Assembly: GCA_016200895.1 (NCBI GenBank)
Contig: JACQDX010000130.1
Span: 54,351-118,350, forward strand
Direction of reading: 5' to 3'
Length of the DNA stretch: 64,000 nt
From: Burkholderiales bacterium
GTDB lineage: Bacteria; Pseudomonadota; Gammaproteobacteria; Burkholderiales; Burkholderiaceae_D
In this document: positions 28,036 to 38,247 of the stretch, piece after piece
Layout: every line of letters starts with the position of its first letter
Numbering within the stretch: the first letter of the stretch is position 1
Position numbers and translations under genes: made by a program
The notes under the pieces: generated by a model
Told to the model about the DNA's origin: nothing
The model's database searches: none
The model's input: only the letters and a program-made list of their open reading frames with translations

Positions 28036-29262
28036 TCAGCGGATATAGTCAAACAACGACAGCCCCGAAGTTTTGACAAATGACTGCTGTGCTGCTTGCA
28101 AAGTAGTCTGCTGTTGATTGAGTTCAGTAATCGCCTTGGCATAATCAAGATCCAGCAAGGCAGACAAATCCTGCTTGAAGGCGACGCCCTTGGCATCACC
28201 CTCACTATCCAGATCATCAATTTCCTTCAAGCTGGTACCCAGTTGCGCACGTACTGTCAGCACATTATTCAATGACTTGTCGAGATTATTATTGCCTTGT
28301 GTGAGTGCGGCATTCAAATCTTTTTTGGCTGCAACCGTATTTGCAGGAATATTCAAGGCATTGATGATGTCAGTAACAGTCTCAAAAATATTCTGATTAC
28401 CTGGCTGCACCGAGAATTTATCGCCTGGACCAGGCACAACTACCGGCGGACCACCGGCGTTGGTGACATTCAAATCTATACCATCAAAGGTAACCGTTGC
28501 CCCGCTGACATAAGGGGTCAATGGAACCACCACATTACCTGTGGTTTTATTTGTTACAGTAAATGAAGTACCCAGATTATCAAACGCAACTTCGTAGTTA
28601 TTACCCGTCAAATTTGCCGAAGTCGGTACATTGATCGTCGCATTGGCCACCGCCAAACCCACATTAGAAGGGTTGGACTGCACATTGAACTGACCAGCCG
28701 AGGTACGGATATTTTGAAAAATATCCGTACCGGGTCCGCTGATTGGTATCTGCCTGGAAGTATCTGCCTGGATAAATCTTTGACCCTGATCACCATTATA
28801 AGCAGCGCCCCCAGCTACTTTTGTATAAGGAGCTGTGGTCGTATTGAAACCGGAAAACAGATAATTACCCGTGCCATCGGTAGAATTTGCCAAACCAAAC
28901 AACTGGTCAAGATTGCCCTGGAGTTGCTGGGCAATAAATCCACGCTCGGTATCTGTATAAGAACCATTACCTGCCTGAACAATAAGCGTCTTGATATTGT
29001 GCAGCGTATCAGTGACATTGCCCAAAGAACTTTCAGCTGTGCTGAGATTATTTTTGGCAGCCTGACGGTTAGTAGCAAACTGAGTATTGATAGAATCTGA
29101 CTGCGAAATAACCAATGCACGTGCAGACGCGATGGGATCATCTGCCGGGGTCAATATACGACGGCCAGCAGCAATCTGTTGCTGGGTCTTGTTCAAGCCG
29201 ACCTGCAGATCACTAATGCTGGCGCCGCCGGATTGATAAATAGTGCTGGTACTGATACGCAT
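28036..29262 (-). CDS. flgL: Flagellar hook-filament junction protein FlgL
   Basis: 408 residues. The flagellin-like N-terminal coil (MRISTSTIYQSGGASISDLQ) and C-terminal coil (LDLDYAKAITELNQQQTTLQ) frame a variable middle. FlgL (HAP3) joins the hook to the filament and is exported through the flagellar type III system, so there is no signal peptide. Residues about 218-288 resemble the repeated modules in FlgK (SGATVTFDGIDLNV, then PGDKFSV). It lies 8 bp after flgK and is the last gene of the late hook-junction unit, read from the sigma-28 promoter upstream of flgK. Confidence 0.95.
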   Translation of the reverse strand: MRISTSTIYQSGGASISDLQVGLNKTQQQIAAGRRILTPADDPIASARALVISQSDSINTQFATNRQAAKNNLSTAESSLGNVTDTLHNIKTLIVQAGNGSYTDTERGFIAQQLQGNLDQLFGLANSTDGTGNYLFSGFNTTTAPYTKVAGGAAYNGDQGQRFIQADTSRQIPISGPGTDIFQNIRTSAGQFNVQSNPSNVGLAVANATINVPTSANLTGNNYEVAFDNLGTSFTVTNKTTGNVVVPLTPYVSGATVTFDGIDLNVTNAGGPPVVVPGPGDKFSVQPGNQNIFETVTDIINALNIPANTVAAKKDLNAALTQGNNNLDKSLNNVLTVRAQLGTSLKEIDDLDSEGDAKGVAFKQDLSALLDLDYAKAITELNQQQTTLQAAQQSFVKTSGLSLFDYIR

Positions 29263-29270
29263 GATTACCT

Positions 29271-31529
29271 CTATCTGCCCAACGCCAATAAGGAGTCAAA
29301 CAATGTACTTGCAATTTGCATCAGCTTGCCTGCTGCTTGATAGGCTTGCTGATAACGTAATAAATTTGCTGCTTCTTCATCCAGGTTCACACCGGATTCA
29401 GATTGTTGGGCCGTGATATTCTGGGCCAATAATTTTGTTTCAGAAGCATTGGTAATTTCCAGCTCATGAGCCTTGTTCCCTACCAGGCTGACAAACTGGG
29501 CATAGCCACCCTGAAAAGTCGTAGTACTACCAGCAACAGTATTTTTCGTCTGTAAATTACTCAGGAGAACTGCATTGCGGTTATCGCCAGACCCATTGGT
29601 GTTCGGAGCTACATTAAACACATCGCCATTGGCTGGATTACCGGAAACAGAAAAACTGATGCCGTTATAACTAATGGTAGATCCCGATGTATAAGGAACT
29701 GCAGTGCCTGCCGGATAGATTGTAGATACGTTACCGTTGGTCACAGTGACATTGGCGGTAGCAGGAAAACCTGTGAGCGTATTGCCTGCTGAGTTATAGG
29801 TCAGCGTACTTGCCGCTACCGGCAAAGCCGCTGCCAGGGTAAAGGTGTCACCATTGGCTGGTGGTGCAGCGCCATCCTTGATCGCAAAGCTGATACCGCT
29901 AAAACTGATAGTGGCACCACTGGTATATGGCACTGTCGCTGGAGGTGGATAAGTTGTCGTGACCGCGCCAACTTTGACTGACACGGTCGCACCCGCCGGA
30001 AAACCGGAAATCGTATTCGCTGGTGAAGCAAATGTCAGGTTGACTGGTGCAGCCAATGTAGCGCCAAGGAAAGAATCGTCGGCAGTCGCAGGTCCTATGG
30101 TGGCGGTAGCAGAATTACTGCCAGAAGCAACCTGCGAATTGGCAACACCAACGCTGATCTTGCCACTACCTGTGTTGGTTGTCGGGAAAGAAGTCGTTAA
30201 AGGAGCTGCTGCCGCCAGTTTGGCAGGATCTTGTATAACCACCGCAAAAGTGGAACCACCAGCCGCTGTTGGCCTGATCAAATATTCGTCGCCAGCAGCA
30301 GGTACTGCCGCTGCGGGTGGTGGTGCCAACTGAAAGTTAATACCATCAAATTTTAAAGGCAGGGTTGCAGAAGACTGCGTTGCGCCATCTGACAAACGGG
30401 TAATCTTATAATTGCCGCCGATAAACTGCAGACGATAATCACTGGTGGTTAAGGCCGTAGTATCGGTAATAGTGGCATTAATGCTGGCTGTCGAAGTATT
30501 CAGTGCGCTTGGCGTAGTCACAGGCCCGGCGACACTAAAGAAATTACCACCAATTTGCCCGTTCAAATCCAGTCCAAGTTTTTGCTGATCGTTAAATTGC
30601 GTGGCAAGACCTATCGCTATCCTGCCTATGCTGTTTTGCGCAACATCCAGAGTGCTGGCACGAAAATCGAACAAACCACCCAGCTTGCCGCCCGTAAAAC
30701 TGTTTTCAGGCAACAAGACTGGCACACCGTTGGCCAGATAAGACACTTCTGTACGGGTAGGATCAGTCAGCGATTGACTCACTGCCAGCTGATTGACATT
30801 GCTACCCAGTACAAGCGGTTGACCATTCCCAATGAATACATTGTATTTTGCGCCTTGTGGCACCACGCTGACCTTGGTCAGCTTGCTCAATTCAGTAACG
30901 ATTTGATCTCTCTGATCGAGCAAATCATTCGGGCCACTACTACTGCTCGATATACCTTGCGCTTTTTCAATGGTGTCATTCAAATTCGCTAATTGCGCTG
31001 CATAACTATTTATCGCACCGACCGTAGTGCCAATTTGACCATTGACGTCCGCAGAAATCTGATCGAGACGTGTTTGCAAGCCATTCAAGCGGCCGGCCAA
31101 TGATTGCGCCGATGACAATGCCGCCTGACGCGCAGCGGCACCTGCGGTACCATTAGGGCTGGCCGCCAGATTTTGAAAAGCCTTGAAAAAGTCCTGTAAT
31201 GCTGGCGTTACACCTGCGGTCGGATCAGCAATCAGATTATTGATCTGGCTGATTTGCGTGAAATACACGTCAGCCTGGTTTTTGGCAGACTGGGAAGCGT
31301 TCACCTGGCCGCCGAGGAAAGAATTGTATTGGCGCTGTATCTGGGTAACAGACACGCCTTGTCCCACGAATGACCCACCAAGATTTTGCGGTTCATTCGC
31401 AGCTTGCAGAATAGTTTGACGGTTATAACCAGGTGTTGATGCATTGGCAATATTATGACCAGTCGTCGTAATGCCCAACTGCGCCGCATTCAGAGCAGAT
31501 AACCCAATGCCAAATATATTTGAACCCAT
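29271..31529 (-). CDS. flgK: Flagellar hook-associated protein FlgK
   Basis: 752 residues, about 200 longer than enteric FlgK (547). The N-terminus (NIFGIGLSALNAAQLGITTT, HNIANASTPGYNRQ) and C-terminus (EEAANLLRYQQAYQAAGKLM) are standard for HAP1. The extra length sits in the surface-exposed middle and includes two tandem modules, 498-575 and 576-642, that share GFPA..V.V, VPYTSG.TIS..GISF and PANGD.F. FlgK caps the hook for filament assembly. A sigma-28 promoter lies 50-77 bp upstream, so it is a late gene separate from the flgBCDEFGHIJ run. Confidence 0.95.
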   Translation of the reverse strand: MGSNIFGIGLSALNAAQLGITTTGHNIANASTPGYNRQTILQAANEPQNLGGSFVGQGVSVTQIQRQYNSFLGGQVNASQSAKNQADVYFTQISQINNLIADPTAGVTPALQDFFKAFQNLAASPNGTAGAAARQAALSSAQSLAGRLNGLQTRLDQISADVNGQIGTTVGAINSYAAQLANLNDTIEKAQGISSSSSGPNDLLDQRDQIVTELSKLTKVSVVPQGAKYNVFIGNGQPLVLGSNVNQLAVSQSLTDPTRTEVSYLANGVPVLLPENSFTGGKLGGLFDFRASTLDVAQNSIGRIAIGLATQFNDQQKLGLDLNGQIGGNFFSVAGPVTTPSALNTSTASINATITDTTALTTSDYRLQFIGGNYKITRLSDGATQSSATLPLKFDGINFQLAPPPAAAVPAAGDEYLIRPTAAGGSTFAVVIQDPAKLAAAAPLTTSFPTTNTGSGKISVGVANSQVASGSNSATATIGPATADDSFLGATLAAPVNLTFASPANTISGFPAGATVSVKVGAVTTTYPPPATVPYTSGATISFSGISFAIKDGAAPPANGDTFTLAAALPVAASTLTYNSAGNTLTGFPATANVTVTNGNVSTIYPAGTAVPYTSGSTISYNGISFSVSGNPANGDVFNVAPNTNGSGDNRNAVLLSNLQTKNTVAGSTTTFQGGYAQFVSLVGNKAHELEITNASETKLLAQNITAQQSESGVNLDEEAANLLRYQQAYQAAGKLMQIASTLFDSLLALGR

Positions 31530-31579
31530 AATTGAACCTGCTTTTTTGCTAAGTTATACACCCAGTGCTTTCAATCATG

Positions 31580-31606
31580 TTTTCGGTGCGATTCAGTAAA
31601 ACTTTA
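31580..31606 (-). promoter_or_regulatory. Sigma-28 (FliA) promoter of flgK
   Basis: On the minus strand TAAAGTTT (31606-31599), 11-bp spacer, ACCGAAAA (31587-31580): eight of eight in the -35 and six of eight in the -10 against TAAAGTTT-N11-GCCGATAA. It lies 50 bp before flgK. Confidence 0.75.
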
Positions 31607-31644
31607 ATCCGATTGCACTTTCACTGAGGAAACTTATATTGAAA

Positions 31645-32583
31645 TTATGTTGAAAGGGAGTTTTTGATGATCTTTGTTAGCTTATTGGCATACTCAGGAT
31701 CAGTGGCATAGCCAGCTTTTTGCAAACCCTGGGCAAAGCTTGATGCATCTTTGGAATTTGCAATCACGTTTTCATAACGTGGGTTTTTAGTGATTAATGA
31801 TGCATAGTCTTTAAACGCATCCGCGTATGTATCATACGCTCTGAACTTCTCTACCTTGCGCTGAGCAACGCCATTCACATATTCTGTTGTAACAGCGTCA
31901 ACTGTCTTACCCTTCCAGCCTTTTGTTGCCTTCATGCCAAAGATATTGTGGCTGCTGGAACCGTCAGCAGTTTTAATCTCGCGGCGTCCCCAGCCGCTTT
32001 CCAGTGCGGCCTGACCCAGCATGAATTTAGCAGGAATACCAGTTTCCTGGCTAGCCTGCTCCGCATGTACGGCCAATTTCTCCTGGAATTCACGTACATG
32101 GTTAGGTCCAGTATAGGCAGTTTTTGGCGCATTGGCTGGCATTTGCTCAAATTTGAGGTTATCCAGGTAAGTGTTGATGCCGCGCACGCTGGCAGAACTC
32201 CCCATATTGCCGATGCCACCTGTGGCGCTTGCACTCGCAGACTTGCTGCTGGCATCAGCTTCCAGCACCTGGTTCATGGCGTTATTGGACAATTGCCTGA
32301 CCAGCACATCTGCCAGACCCACCCCCTTTTTTGCCATGGTTTGCGACAATTGCTGGTCCAGCATTGAGGTGTACATGCGACTTTGTTCACTGTCAAAGGG
32401 GCCATCCTGCCCACCAGCCTGACGCATGGATTTCAGCATCATGTTCATGAACAATGCTTCGAATTGCTGGGCGGCACCCTTGATTGCTTCAGGCGAATTA
32501 CTCCTGGCAGACTGTTTTAGCTCATCAAGGCCTTTGCTGTCAAAGGCAGTTTTATCGGTGAAATCGGTGCGCCCTATCATCAC
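31645..32583 (-). CDS. flgJ: Flagellar rod-assembly muramidase FlgJ
   Basis: 312 residues, two domains. The N-terminal rod-scaffold domain (about 25-100: AAQQFEALFMNMMLKSMRQA, typical FlgJ) helps rod polymerisation. The C-terminal glucosaminidase domain (about 160-312) has the catalytic Glu in GQAALESGWGRREI and NIFGMKA, and opens the peptidoglycan for the rod. The two-domain form is the beta/gammaproteobacterial type. It lies 6 bp after flgI. Confidence 0.95.
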   Translation of the reverse strand: MMIGRTDFTDKTAFDSKGLDELKQSARSNSPEAIKGAAQQFEALFMNMMLKSMRQAGGQDGPFDSEQSRMYTSMLDQQLSQTMAKKGVGLADVLVRQLSNNAMNQVLEADASSKSASASATGGIGNMGSSASVRGINTYLDNLKFEQMPANAPKTAYTGPNHVREFQEKLAVHAEQASQETGIPAKFMLGQAALESGWGRREIKTADGSSSHNIFGMKATKGWKGKTVDAVTTEYVNGVAQRKVEKFRAYDTYADAFKDYASLITKNPRYENVIANSKDASSFAQGLQKAGYATDPEYANKLTKIIKNSLST

Positions 32584-32589
32584 GATTCC

Positions 32590-33717
32590 TTAGATAATTT
32601 CCAGGTCTGCACGCAGGGCACCAGATGCCTTGATGGCCTGTAATATGGCCAGCAAGTCTTGTGGTGTAGCACCGATAGCATTCAAGGCCTTCACGACATC
32701 CGACAGAGAAACACCAGCCTTGAGCATTAATAATTGCCCGGCATCTTTAGTGATCGTGACAGTTGAATTCGCAGTCGGTGCAGTTTGCCCGGCAGCCAAT
32801 GTGTTTGGCTGGCTAACGGTATTATCTGTGTTGACTACAACGGACAAATTACCATGCGCCACTGCGCAGGTTTCCAGTGTCACTGCCTGGTTCATGACAA
32901 TGGAACCAGTCCTGGCATTCAAAATCACTTTGGCTGCCATTTGTGCTGGCGTTACATCAATGTTTTCCAGATTACCCAAGAAAGAGACACGCTGATCCGC
33001 AATGGCTGGCGCTTTTACCTGTATTACGCGACCATCCATGGCTGCTGCCGTATCCGGGCCAAAGCGGCGATTGATAGCATCAACCACGCGGCTTGCAGTA
33101 GAAAAGTCAGAACTATTCAATTCCAGTTGTATAGTCGCACCTTGCGCCACTGAATTGGGTACCGCCCTTTCCACCGTCGCACCAGAAGAAATTTTACCTA
33201 CACTTAAATGATTGACCTGCGCCTTGCTGCCATTTGCTGATGCGCCAACACCACCGACCAGCACATTACCTTGTGCCATGGCGTAAATCTGGTTGTCAGC
33301 ACCTTTTAAAGGGGTCATCAACAAGGTGCCGCCACGCAGACTCTTGGCATTGCCCATCGATGACACCGTGATATCCAGTGTTTGCCCTGGCTGTGCAAAG
33401 GGTGGCAAGGACGTGGTCACCATGACTGCGGCCACATTCTTTAATTGCAAGCTGGTTCCCACGGGTATGGTGACACCCAGTTGCTGCATCATGCTGATAA
33501 TACTTTGTACTGTAAACGGGGTTTGCGTGGTTTGGTCACCACTTCCATCCAGGCCAACGACCAGACCATAACCGAGCAACTGATTCTGCCGCACGCCTTG
33601 TATGCCTGCCAGATCCTTGATACGTTCTGCACGACTTTCCGTTGTGATCATGACAGTCATCACAGCCATGGCAAACATGGCGGCCCTGATCATTCTGGAT
33701 GTGGAAAGTGCGCTCAT
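32590..33717 (-). CDS. flgI: Flagellar P-ring protein FlgI
   Basis: 375 residues with a Sec signal peptide (about 1-30, cleavage near SRA-ERIKD). The mature start RIKDLAGIQGVRQNQLLGYGLVVGLDGSGDQT is diagnostic. It assembles the P-ring in the peptidoglycan layer with the help of FlgA, encoded at 39245. It is the ninth gene of the flgB-J run. Confidence 0.97.
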   Translation of the reverse strand: MSALSTSRMIRAAMFAMAVMTVMITTESRAERIKDLAGIQGVRQNQLLGYGLVVGLDGSGDQTTQTPFTVQSIISMMQQLGVTIPVGTSLQLKNVAAVMVTTSLPPFAQPGQTLDITVSSMGNAKSLRGGTLLMTPLKGADNQIYAMAQGNVLVGGVGASANGSKAQVNHLSVGKISSGATVERAVPNSVAQGATIQLELNSSDFSTASRVVDAINRRFGPDTAAAMDGRVIQVKAPAIADQRVSFLGNLENIDVTPAQMAAKVILNARTGSIVMNQAVTLETCAVAHGNLSVVVNTDNTVSQPNTLAAGQTAPTANSTVTITKDAGQLLMLKAGVSLSDVVKALNAIGATPQDLLAILQAIKASGALRADLEII

Positions 33718-33747
33718 AAAACTATCCTGACAATTCGCATAAAAACA

Positions 33748-34413
33748 CTACAAAGGAAGGAAGCTAAGGAAAAACCGTGCAAACATGGAGCTCATTTCTG
33801 TCATATCAAGCTTTGATGTAGAACGATATTCAAAACGCGCATCTGCAACCTGTGTGGAAGCCACGACGTTTCCTGCTGCTATCGTGGTGGGGTTGATTAC
33901 GCCGGAGAAACGCACGAACTCTGCACCTTTATCAAAGGCCAACTGCTTCTCGCCACTGACCAGCAGATTTCCGTTAGGCATGACATCGATCACTGTTACG
34001 GCGATCGTGCCGGTAAAATTATTGCTGGCAGTCTGCGCGCCTTTTTCATCATATTTGGTAGAAGACGAAGTTGCCAGACCTGCTTGTGCCGTTGTCGTTG
34101 CCGGGATACCAAATACCGTAGGCGCAGCAAAAGAAGCTGCACCGGATTTGCTGTTGGAAGCGGCGGCGGCCTTGCCTGCCGAAGTTTTTTCGACGATGGA
34201 AATCGTCAAGGTGTCACCAACCATACGTGCCCGGGCATCTTCATACAAAGGGCGATAGGTAGCTTGCTGGAAAATTGCACCATTCGCCTGCTTCTGTGGC
34301 TTGGCCGATTGTGCAGGAATGGAGGTAGGCTGATGCACGATAGGCGACGGCGTCATTGCGCAAGCCGTGAGTACCAGCAAAGGAAGCAGCAAGAATAAAT
34401 TTGTGTATTTCAT
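33748..34413 (-). CDS. flgH: Flagellar L-ring lipoprotein FlgH
   Basis: 221 residues with a lipoprotein signal: hydrophobic start and lipobox LTAC, acylated Cys18. LYEDARARMVGDTLTISIVE, NFTGTIAVTVIDVMPNGNL and GEKQLAF are typical FlgH blocks. It forms the outer-membrane L-ring. It lies between flgG and flgI, 30-55 bp gaps. Confidence 0.96.
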   Translation of the reverse strand: MKYTNLFLLLPLLVLTACAMTPSPIVHQPTSIPAQSAKPQKQANGAIFQQATYRPLYEDARARMVGDTLTISIVEKTSAGKAAAASNSKSGAASFAAPTVFGIPATTTAQAGLATSSSTKYDEKGAQTASNNFTGTIAVTVIDVMPNGNLLVSGEKQLAFDKGAEFVRFSGVINPTTIAAGNVVASTQVADARFEYRSTSKLDMTEMSSMFARFFLSFLPL

Positions 34414-34468
34414 GATGTACTCACCAAGCTGGTTTCATCAATATGAGTGCGAACTATTTTTTATCATC

Positions 34469-35251
34469 TTAGAGTTGCGACAAACGTTGCAACATCTGAT
34501 CTGAAGTAGTGATCGCCTTGCTGTTGATTTCATAAGCGCGCTGTGTCTGTATCATATTGACCAGCTCCTCTGCCACATTGACGTTGGACGTTTCAACAAA
34601 GCTTTGCATCAGCAAACCAGCACCATTGGTGCCCGGTGTGTTCGTACCAGGGTTGCCGGACGCTGCTGTTTCCACATACAGGTTTTCACCCATCGCCATC
34701 AAACCAGCCGGATTGATAAAAGTGGCCAGTTGCAGGGAGCCGACTTGCACGGGTGCGACAGAACCTGGCTGCGTCACCGACACCGTACCATCGCGCCCCA
34801 CTGTAATGGATTGCGCATTGGCAGGAATAGTGATTGCGGGTTGAATCACAAAACCACTGGATGTAACCAACTGCCCCTGATTATCTGTCTGGAATGAACC
34901 ATCGCGGGTATAGGCAGTAGAACCGTCTGGCAGCAAGACCTGAAAGAAGCCCTGGCCTTGTATTGCCACATCCTTGCTATTGCCAGTCTGTTGCAAGTTA
35001 CCTTGAGTGAAAATCTTTTCTGTGGCGACTGGACGCACACCGGTACCGAGTTGCAAGCCTGATGGCAATTGCGTTTGTTGTGAACTTTGCGCACCGGGTT
35101 GACGTATGTTCTGATACAGCAAATCTTCAAACACAGCGCGTGAACGTTTGAAGCCATTAGTACTGACGTTGGCCAGGTTATTGGACACGACGTCCATTTG
35201 CGTTTGCTGCGCATCCAGGCCAGTCTTGGCTATCCATAATGAACGTATCAT
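34469..35251 (-). CDS. flgG: Flagellar distal rod protein FlgG
   Basis: 260 residues. The start [20 protein letters not shown] with [20 protein letters not shown] is the FlgG signature, and the C-terminus [19 protein letters not shown] is the standard rod/hook tail. It builds the distal rod that crosses the P and L rings. Exported by the flagellar type III apparatus. Confidence 0.97.
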   Translation of the reverse strand: MIRSLWIAKTGLDAQQTQMDVVSNNLANVSTNGFKRSRAVFEDLLYQNIRQPGAQSSQQTQLPSGLQLGTGVRPVATEKIFTQGNLQQTGNSKDVAIQGQGFFQVLLPDGSTAYTRDGSFQTDNQGQLVTSSGFVIQPAITIPANAQSITVGRDGTVSVTQPGSVAPVQVGSLQLATFINPAGLMAMGENLYVETAASGNPGTNTPGTNGAGLLMQSFVETSNVNVAEELVNMIQTQRAYEINSKAITTSDQMLQRLSQL

Positions 35252-35337
35252 TGCTTTCCCCTTTTGCCTTGGTTTACTTTGCCTGGCCTTATATTTGCGG
35301 CAAAGACTTCTACAAGGCTATTGTGCTACATCAGCAC

Positions 35338-36078
35338 TCAACTCAAAGTCAGGATCTGACTGGCTTTAGTGGCGTTATTCTCGGCATTCTGCAAAAGCTT
35401 CATTTGCATTTCAAAACTGCGTGCCAGATTAATCATGTTGACCATGGATTCAACGACATTCACATTGCTGTTTTCCAGCATGCCGCCAGCAACGCCCACC
35501 AGCGGATCTGCATCAACGGCAACACCATCCTTGGTTTTGAATAAACCATCATCTCCACGCACCATATTTTCTTCAGGAGGATTGACCAGCTTTAACCTGC
35601 CTATGACTTGCACAGCGTTTGGTTTCGTACCGGTGGGGATAGTTGATACCGTACCGTCCTTGGCGATTGCAATTGATACTTCTGGCGGTATGGTGATGGG
35701 CCCGCCATCACCCACCAGATTCAAACCACTTTGTGTCTGCAAGATACCGTTTTCACTGACCTTTAAACTGCCATGCCTGGTAAAAGCCTCGGAACCGTCC
35801 GCCTTTTCTACCACCAGCCAGCCCTTGCCCTGCACTGCCACATCCAGCTCGCGGCCTGTGTTTTGCATGGCTCCGGTAGAAAAATCCGTACCTACGGTGG
35901 CATCCACCACAAAAGCGCGGGTAGGCAAGCCATCACTCTTGACCGGCACGGCACGGAATGAATCCAGTTGCGCCCGGAAGCCCGTGGTCGTGACATTCGC
36001 CAGATTATGCGAGACGGTAGCCTGCTGCTCAAGGATATGCTTGGCACCGGTCATCGCGGTATATACCAGTCTATCCAT
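35338..36078 (-). CDS. flgF: Flagellar proximal rod protein FlgF
   Basis: 246 residues. The start MDRLVYTAMTGAKHILEQQ and SHNLANVTTTGFRAQLDSF fit FlgF, and the tail SMVNMINLARSFEMQMKLL is the shared rod/hook C-terminal domain. It is a proximal rod subunit, between flgE and flgG. Confidence 0.96.
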   Translation of the reverse strand: MDRLVYTAMTGAKHILEQQATVSHNLANVTTTGFRAQLDSFRAVPVKSDGLPTRAFVVDATVGTDFSTGAMQNTGRELDVAVQGKGWLVVEKADGSEAFTRHGSLKVSENGILQTQSGLNLVGDGGPITIPPEVSIAIAKDGTVSTIPTGTKPNAVQVIGRLKLVNPPEENMVRGDDGLFKTKDGVAVDADPLVGVAGGMLENSNVNVVESMVNMINLARSFEMQMKLLQNAENNATKASQILTLS

Positions 36079-36141
36079 GAGCTACTCCAGTTTGTCTGAG
36101 ATTTAAAACGCGCATATCAATTCAGGTGATCACTGCTGCTA

Positions 36142-37476
36142 TTAACGCAGGTTGACCAGTGTTTGCAAAACCTGATCCTGTGTCTTAATAGTTTGTGCAT
36201 TGGCCTGATATACGCGCTGGGCGGTGATCATGTTCACCAGTTCACCCGTCAAATCGGTATTTGAATCCTCCGTCGCAGATGAAGTCAAAGTACCCAAAGC
36301 ACCGGAATTTGGTGGCCCAACCAGCGCATTACCGGAAGTCGCGGTTTCTATCCACTGATTATCACCAGTTGATTGCAAACCATTTGGATTGGTGAAATTA
36401 GCCAGCACCACTTGTGCCAGTACTGCCGTTTTACCATTGGTATAACTACCAACGATGGTGCCATCTTTTGCCGTATTGAATTTGGCCAGTTTGCCGGAGG
36501 AATAGCCGTCCTGGGTATTTTTACTGACGCTGAAGTCTGAACCAAATTGCGTGGTGCCAGTGAAATCGTATTTGATATCCAGAGTCGTATTAATCGGGGT
36601 TATCGCCCCGGTGCTGACTGGCACTGTCAAGGTAGTTGCCCGCGGATCTGTGGCAGAGAACTGTGGCGTTACCGCACTCAATCTGCCAAGGTTATCAAAA
36701 CCAAGGCGGGTAACTGAGTTTGCCGTAGCACCGGCACCAGCAATCAGAACACCGTCTACAGTGGCAAAGACATCCCACTCTATCGTGACTGGCAAGGTTG
36801 GTGGCGTTAAAATATTGTCGCGCTTCACAAAGAAGGATTGAACGACATGCGAATTACCCAGACTGTCAAACACAGCAAGTGAAGTGGAGCTGTTATAGGT
36901 AGTCGGATCGGTCGCACTAAATGCGATAGGCGTAATCACTGGCGGGATGGTTGCAGGCAATTGCGTACCCGGCACCAGCTTGCGCGAATCCAGGTTCATG
37001 ACAGCATTGATCAATGTTGACTGTGCTGGCGGAATATCTGCAGTATTGATATTGATAGGCGCAGCGGCACCAGTAGACAATACACCAGCAGCATTAGCCA
37101 CATAACCCGTTAATTGCGCACCTTGCGCATTGACGATATTGCCCAGTTTATCCAACTGAAACTGACCATTACGTGTATAAGTAACGGCACCATTGGTCGA
37201 CATGCGGAAGAAGCCACCGCCGTTAATTGCGATATCGAGTGGATTGTTTGTCGTCGAGATATTACCCTGCGTGAATTGCTGCACGACGCCCGATACTTTA
37301 GTACCAATACCCACAGTACCTGCAGAAGAGCCATTCAGTGAATTGGCATAGACATCGGCAAATTGCGTTTGTCCTTGCTTGAAACCCACGGTGCTGGCAT
37401 TGGCAATATTATTACCAATCACATCCAGGGATTTGGAAGCAGCGTTAAGTCCACTCAGTCCTTGTTGAAAACCCAT
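36142..37476 (-). CDS. flgE: Flagellar hook protein FlgE
   Basis: 444 residues, similar to enteric FlgE (about 400) with a slightly larger middle domain. MGFQQGLSGLNAASKSLDVI plus GNNIANASTVGFKQ opens the rod-like N-terminal domain; ELVNMITAQRVYQANAQTIK closes it. It polymerises into the hook, whose completion triggers export of FlgM. It follows flgD after 74 bp. Confidence 0.97.
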   Translation of the reverse strand: MGFQQGLSGLNAASKSLDVIGNNIANASTVGFKQGQTQFADVYANSLNGSSAGTVGIGTKVSGVVQQFTQGNISTTNNPLDIAINGGGFFRMSTNGAVTYTRNGQFQLDKLGNIVNAQGAQLTGYVANAAGVLSTGAAAPININTADIPPAQSTLINAVMNLDSRKLVPGTQLPATIPPVITPIAFSATDPTTYNSSTSLAVFDSLGNSHVVQSFFVKRDNILTPPTLPVTIEWDVFATVDGVLIAGAGATANSVTRLGFDNLGRLSAVTPQFSATDPRATTLTVPVSTGAITPINTTLDIKYDFTGTTQFGSDFSVSKNTQDGYSSGKLAKFNTAKDGTIVGSYTNGKTAVLAQVVLANFTNPNGLQSTGDNQWIETATSGNALVGPPNSGALGTLTSSATEDSNTDLTGELVNMITAQRVYQANAQTIKTQDQVLQTLVNLR

Positions 37477-37550
37477 GATATTTCTCCCTTACTTAGGCTC
37501 GTTCGTTGTTACACATTACTACAGGATTTGATACAGGATTACTCCAAGGA

Positions 37551-38225
37551 TCAATAAATTTGTCTAACATCATTCATGCTGACATCACCAATATTCGGCA
37601 GGCTGAGCTTCAAGCCCTGAGAGCCAGAGGTAATGCTCGATACTACGCCAAATGCCAGGCTGGTCGCATCCAGTTTTTTGTCTGCCGCATTGGCGACAAA
37701 TTCGAATTTATAGGCACCATTGGGGGCTGTCGTACCAGCATCGGTTTTACCGTCCCAAGTCAGGGTATTCACACCTTGCGGCAAGGCACCCAGCGTCATT
37801 TTCCTGACGACTACATCCGAGCTGTCACGGATCACCACTTCGACATTGCTGGCGGCCTGTGGTAATTCAACACCATAGATACCCTTGCTATCTGTGACTA
37901 TCATGGAATTGCCAGGTGCAATCACACCATGGCCTATCATGCTGGCAGCCTGCAGGTTTTGCCCACTCTGGAAACTCGCACTCAGCGCGGTCACCGATGC
38001 ATTTAGCTTATCGATACCAGAGACTGTCGACAATTGTGCCAACTGACTGGTCACCTGGGCATTGTCCATGGGATTCAATGGGTCCTGGTTCTTGAGCTGG
38101 GTTACCAGCAAAGTCATGAAGGTGTTTTTTGCATCTTCTGTCGAATTTGCTGAAGCTTTCGCCCCGTTCATCGTCGCCAGCAATGTTGGATCGACGGTGC
38201 TGCTTTGTACGCCACTGGTAGCCAT
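37551..38225 (-). CDS. flgD: Flagellar hook-capping protein FlgD
   Basis: 224 residues. The N-terminal block FMTLLVTQLKNQDPLNPMDN and QVTSQLAQLSTVSGIDKLN is diagnostic; the C-terminal half has Tudor- and FnIII-like strands (GVNTLTWDGKTDAG). It forms the temporary scaffold on which FlgE assembles. Confidence 0.96.
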   Translation of the reverse strand: MATSGVQSSTVDPTLLATMNGAKASANSTEDAKNTFMTLLVTQLKNQDPLNPMDNAQVTSQLAQLSTVSGIDKLNASVTALSASFQSGQNLQAASMIGHGVIAPGNSMIVTDSKGIYGVELPQAASNVEVVIRDSSDVVVRKMTLGALPQGVNTLTWDGKTDAGTTAPNGAYKFEFVANAADKKLDATSLAFGVVSSITSGSQGLKLSLPNIGDVSMNDVRQIY

Positions 38226-38247
38226 GATCTATTCCTTACAGAAAATC

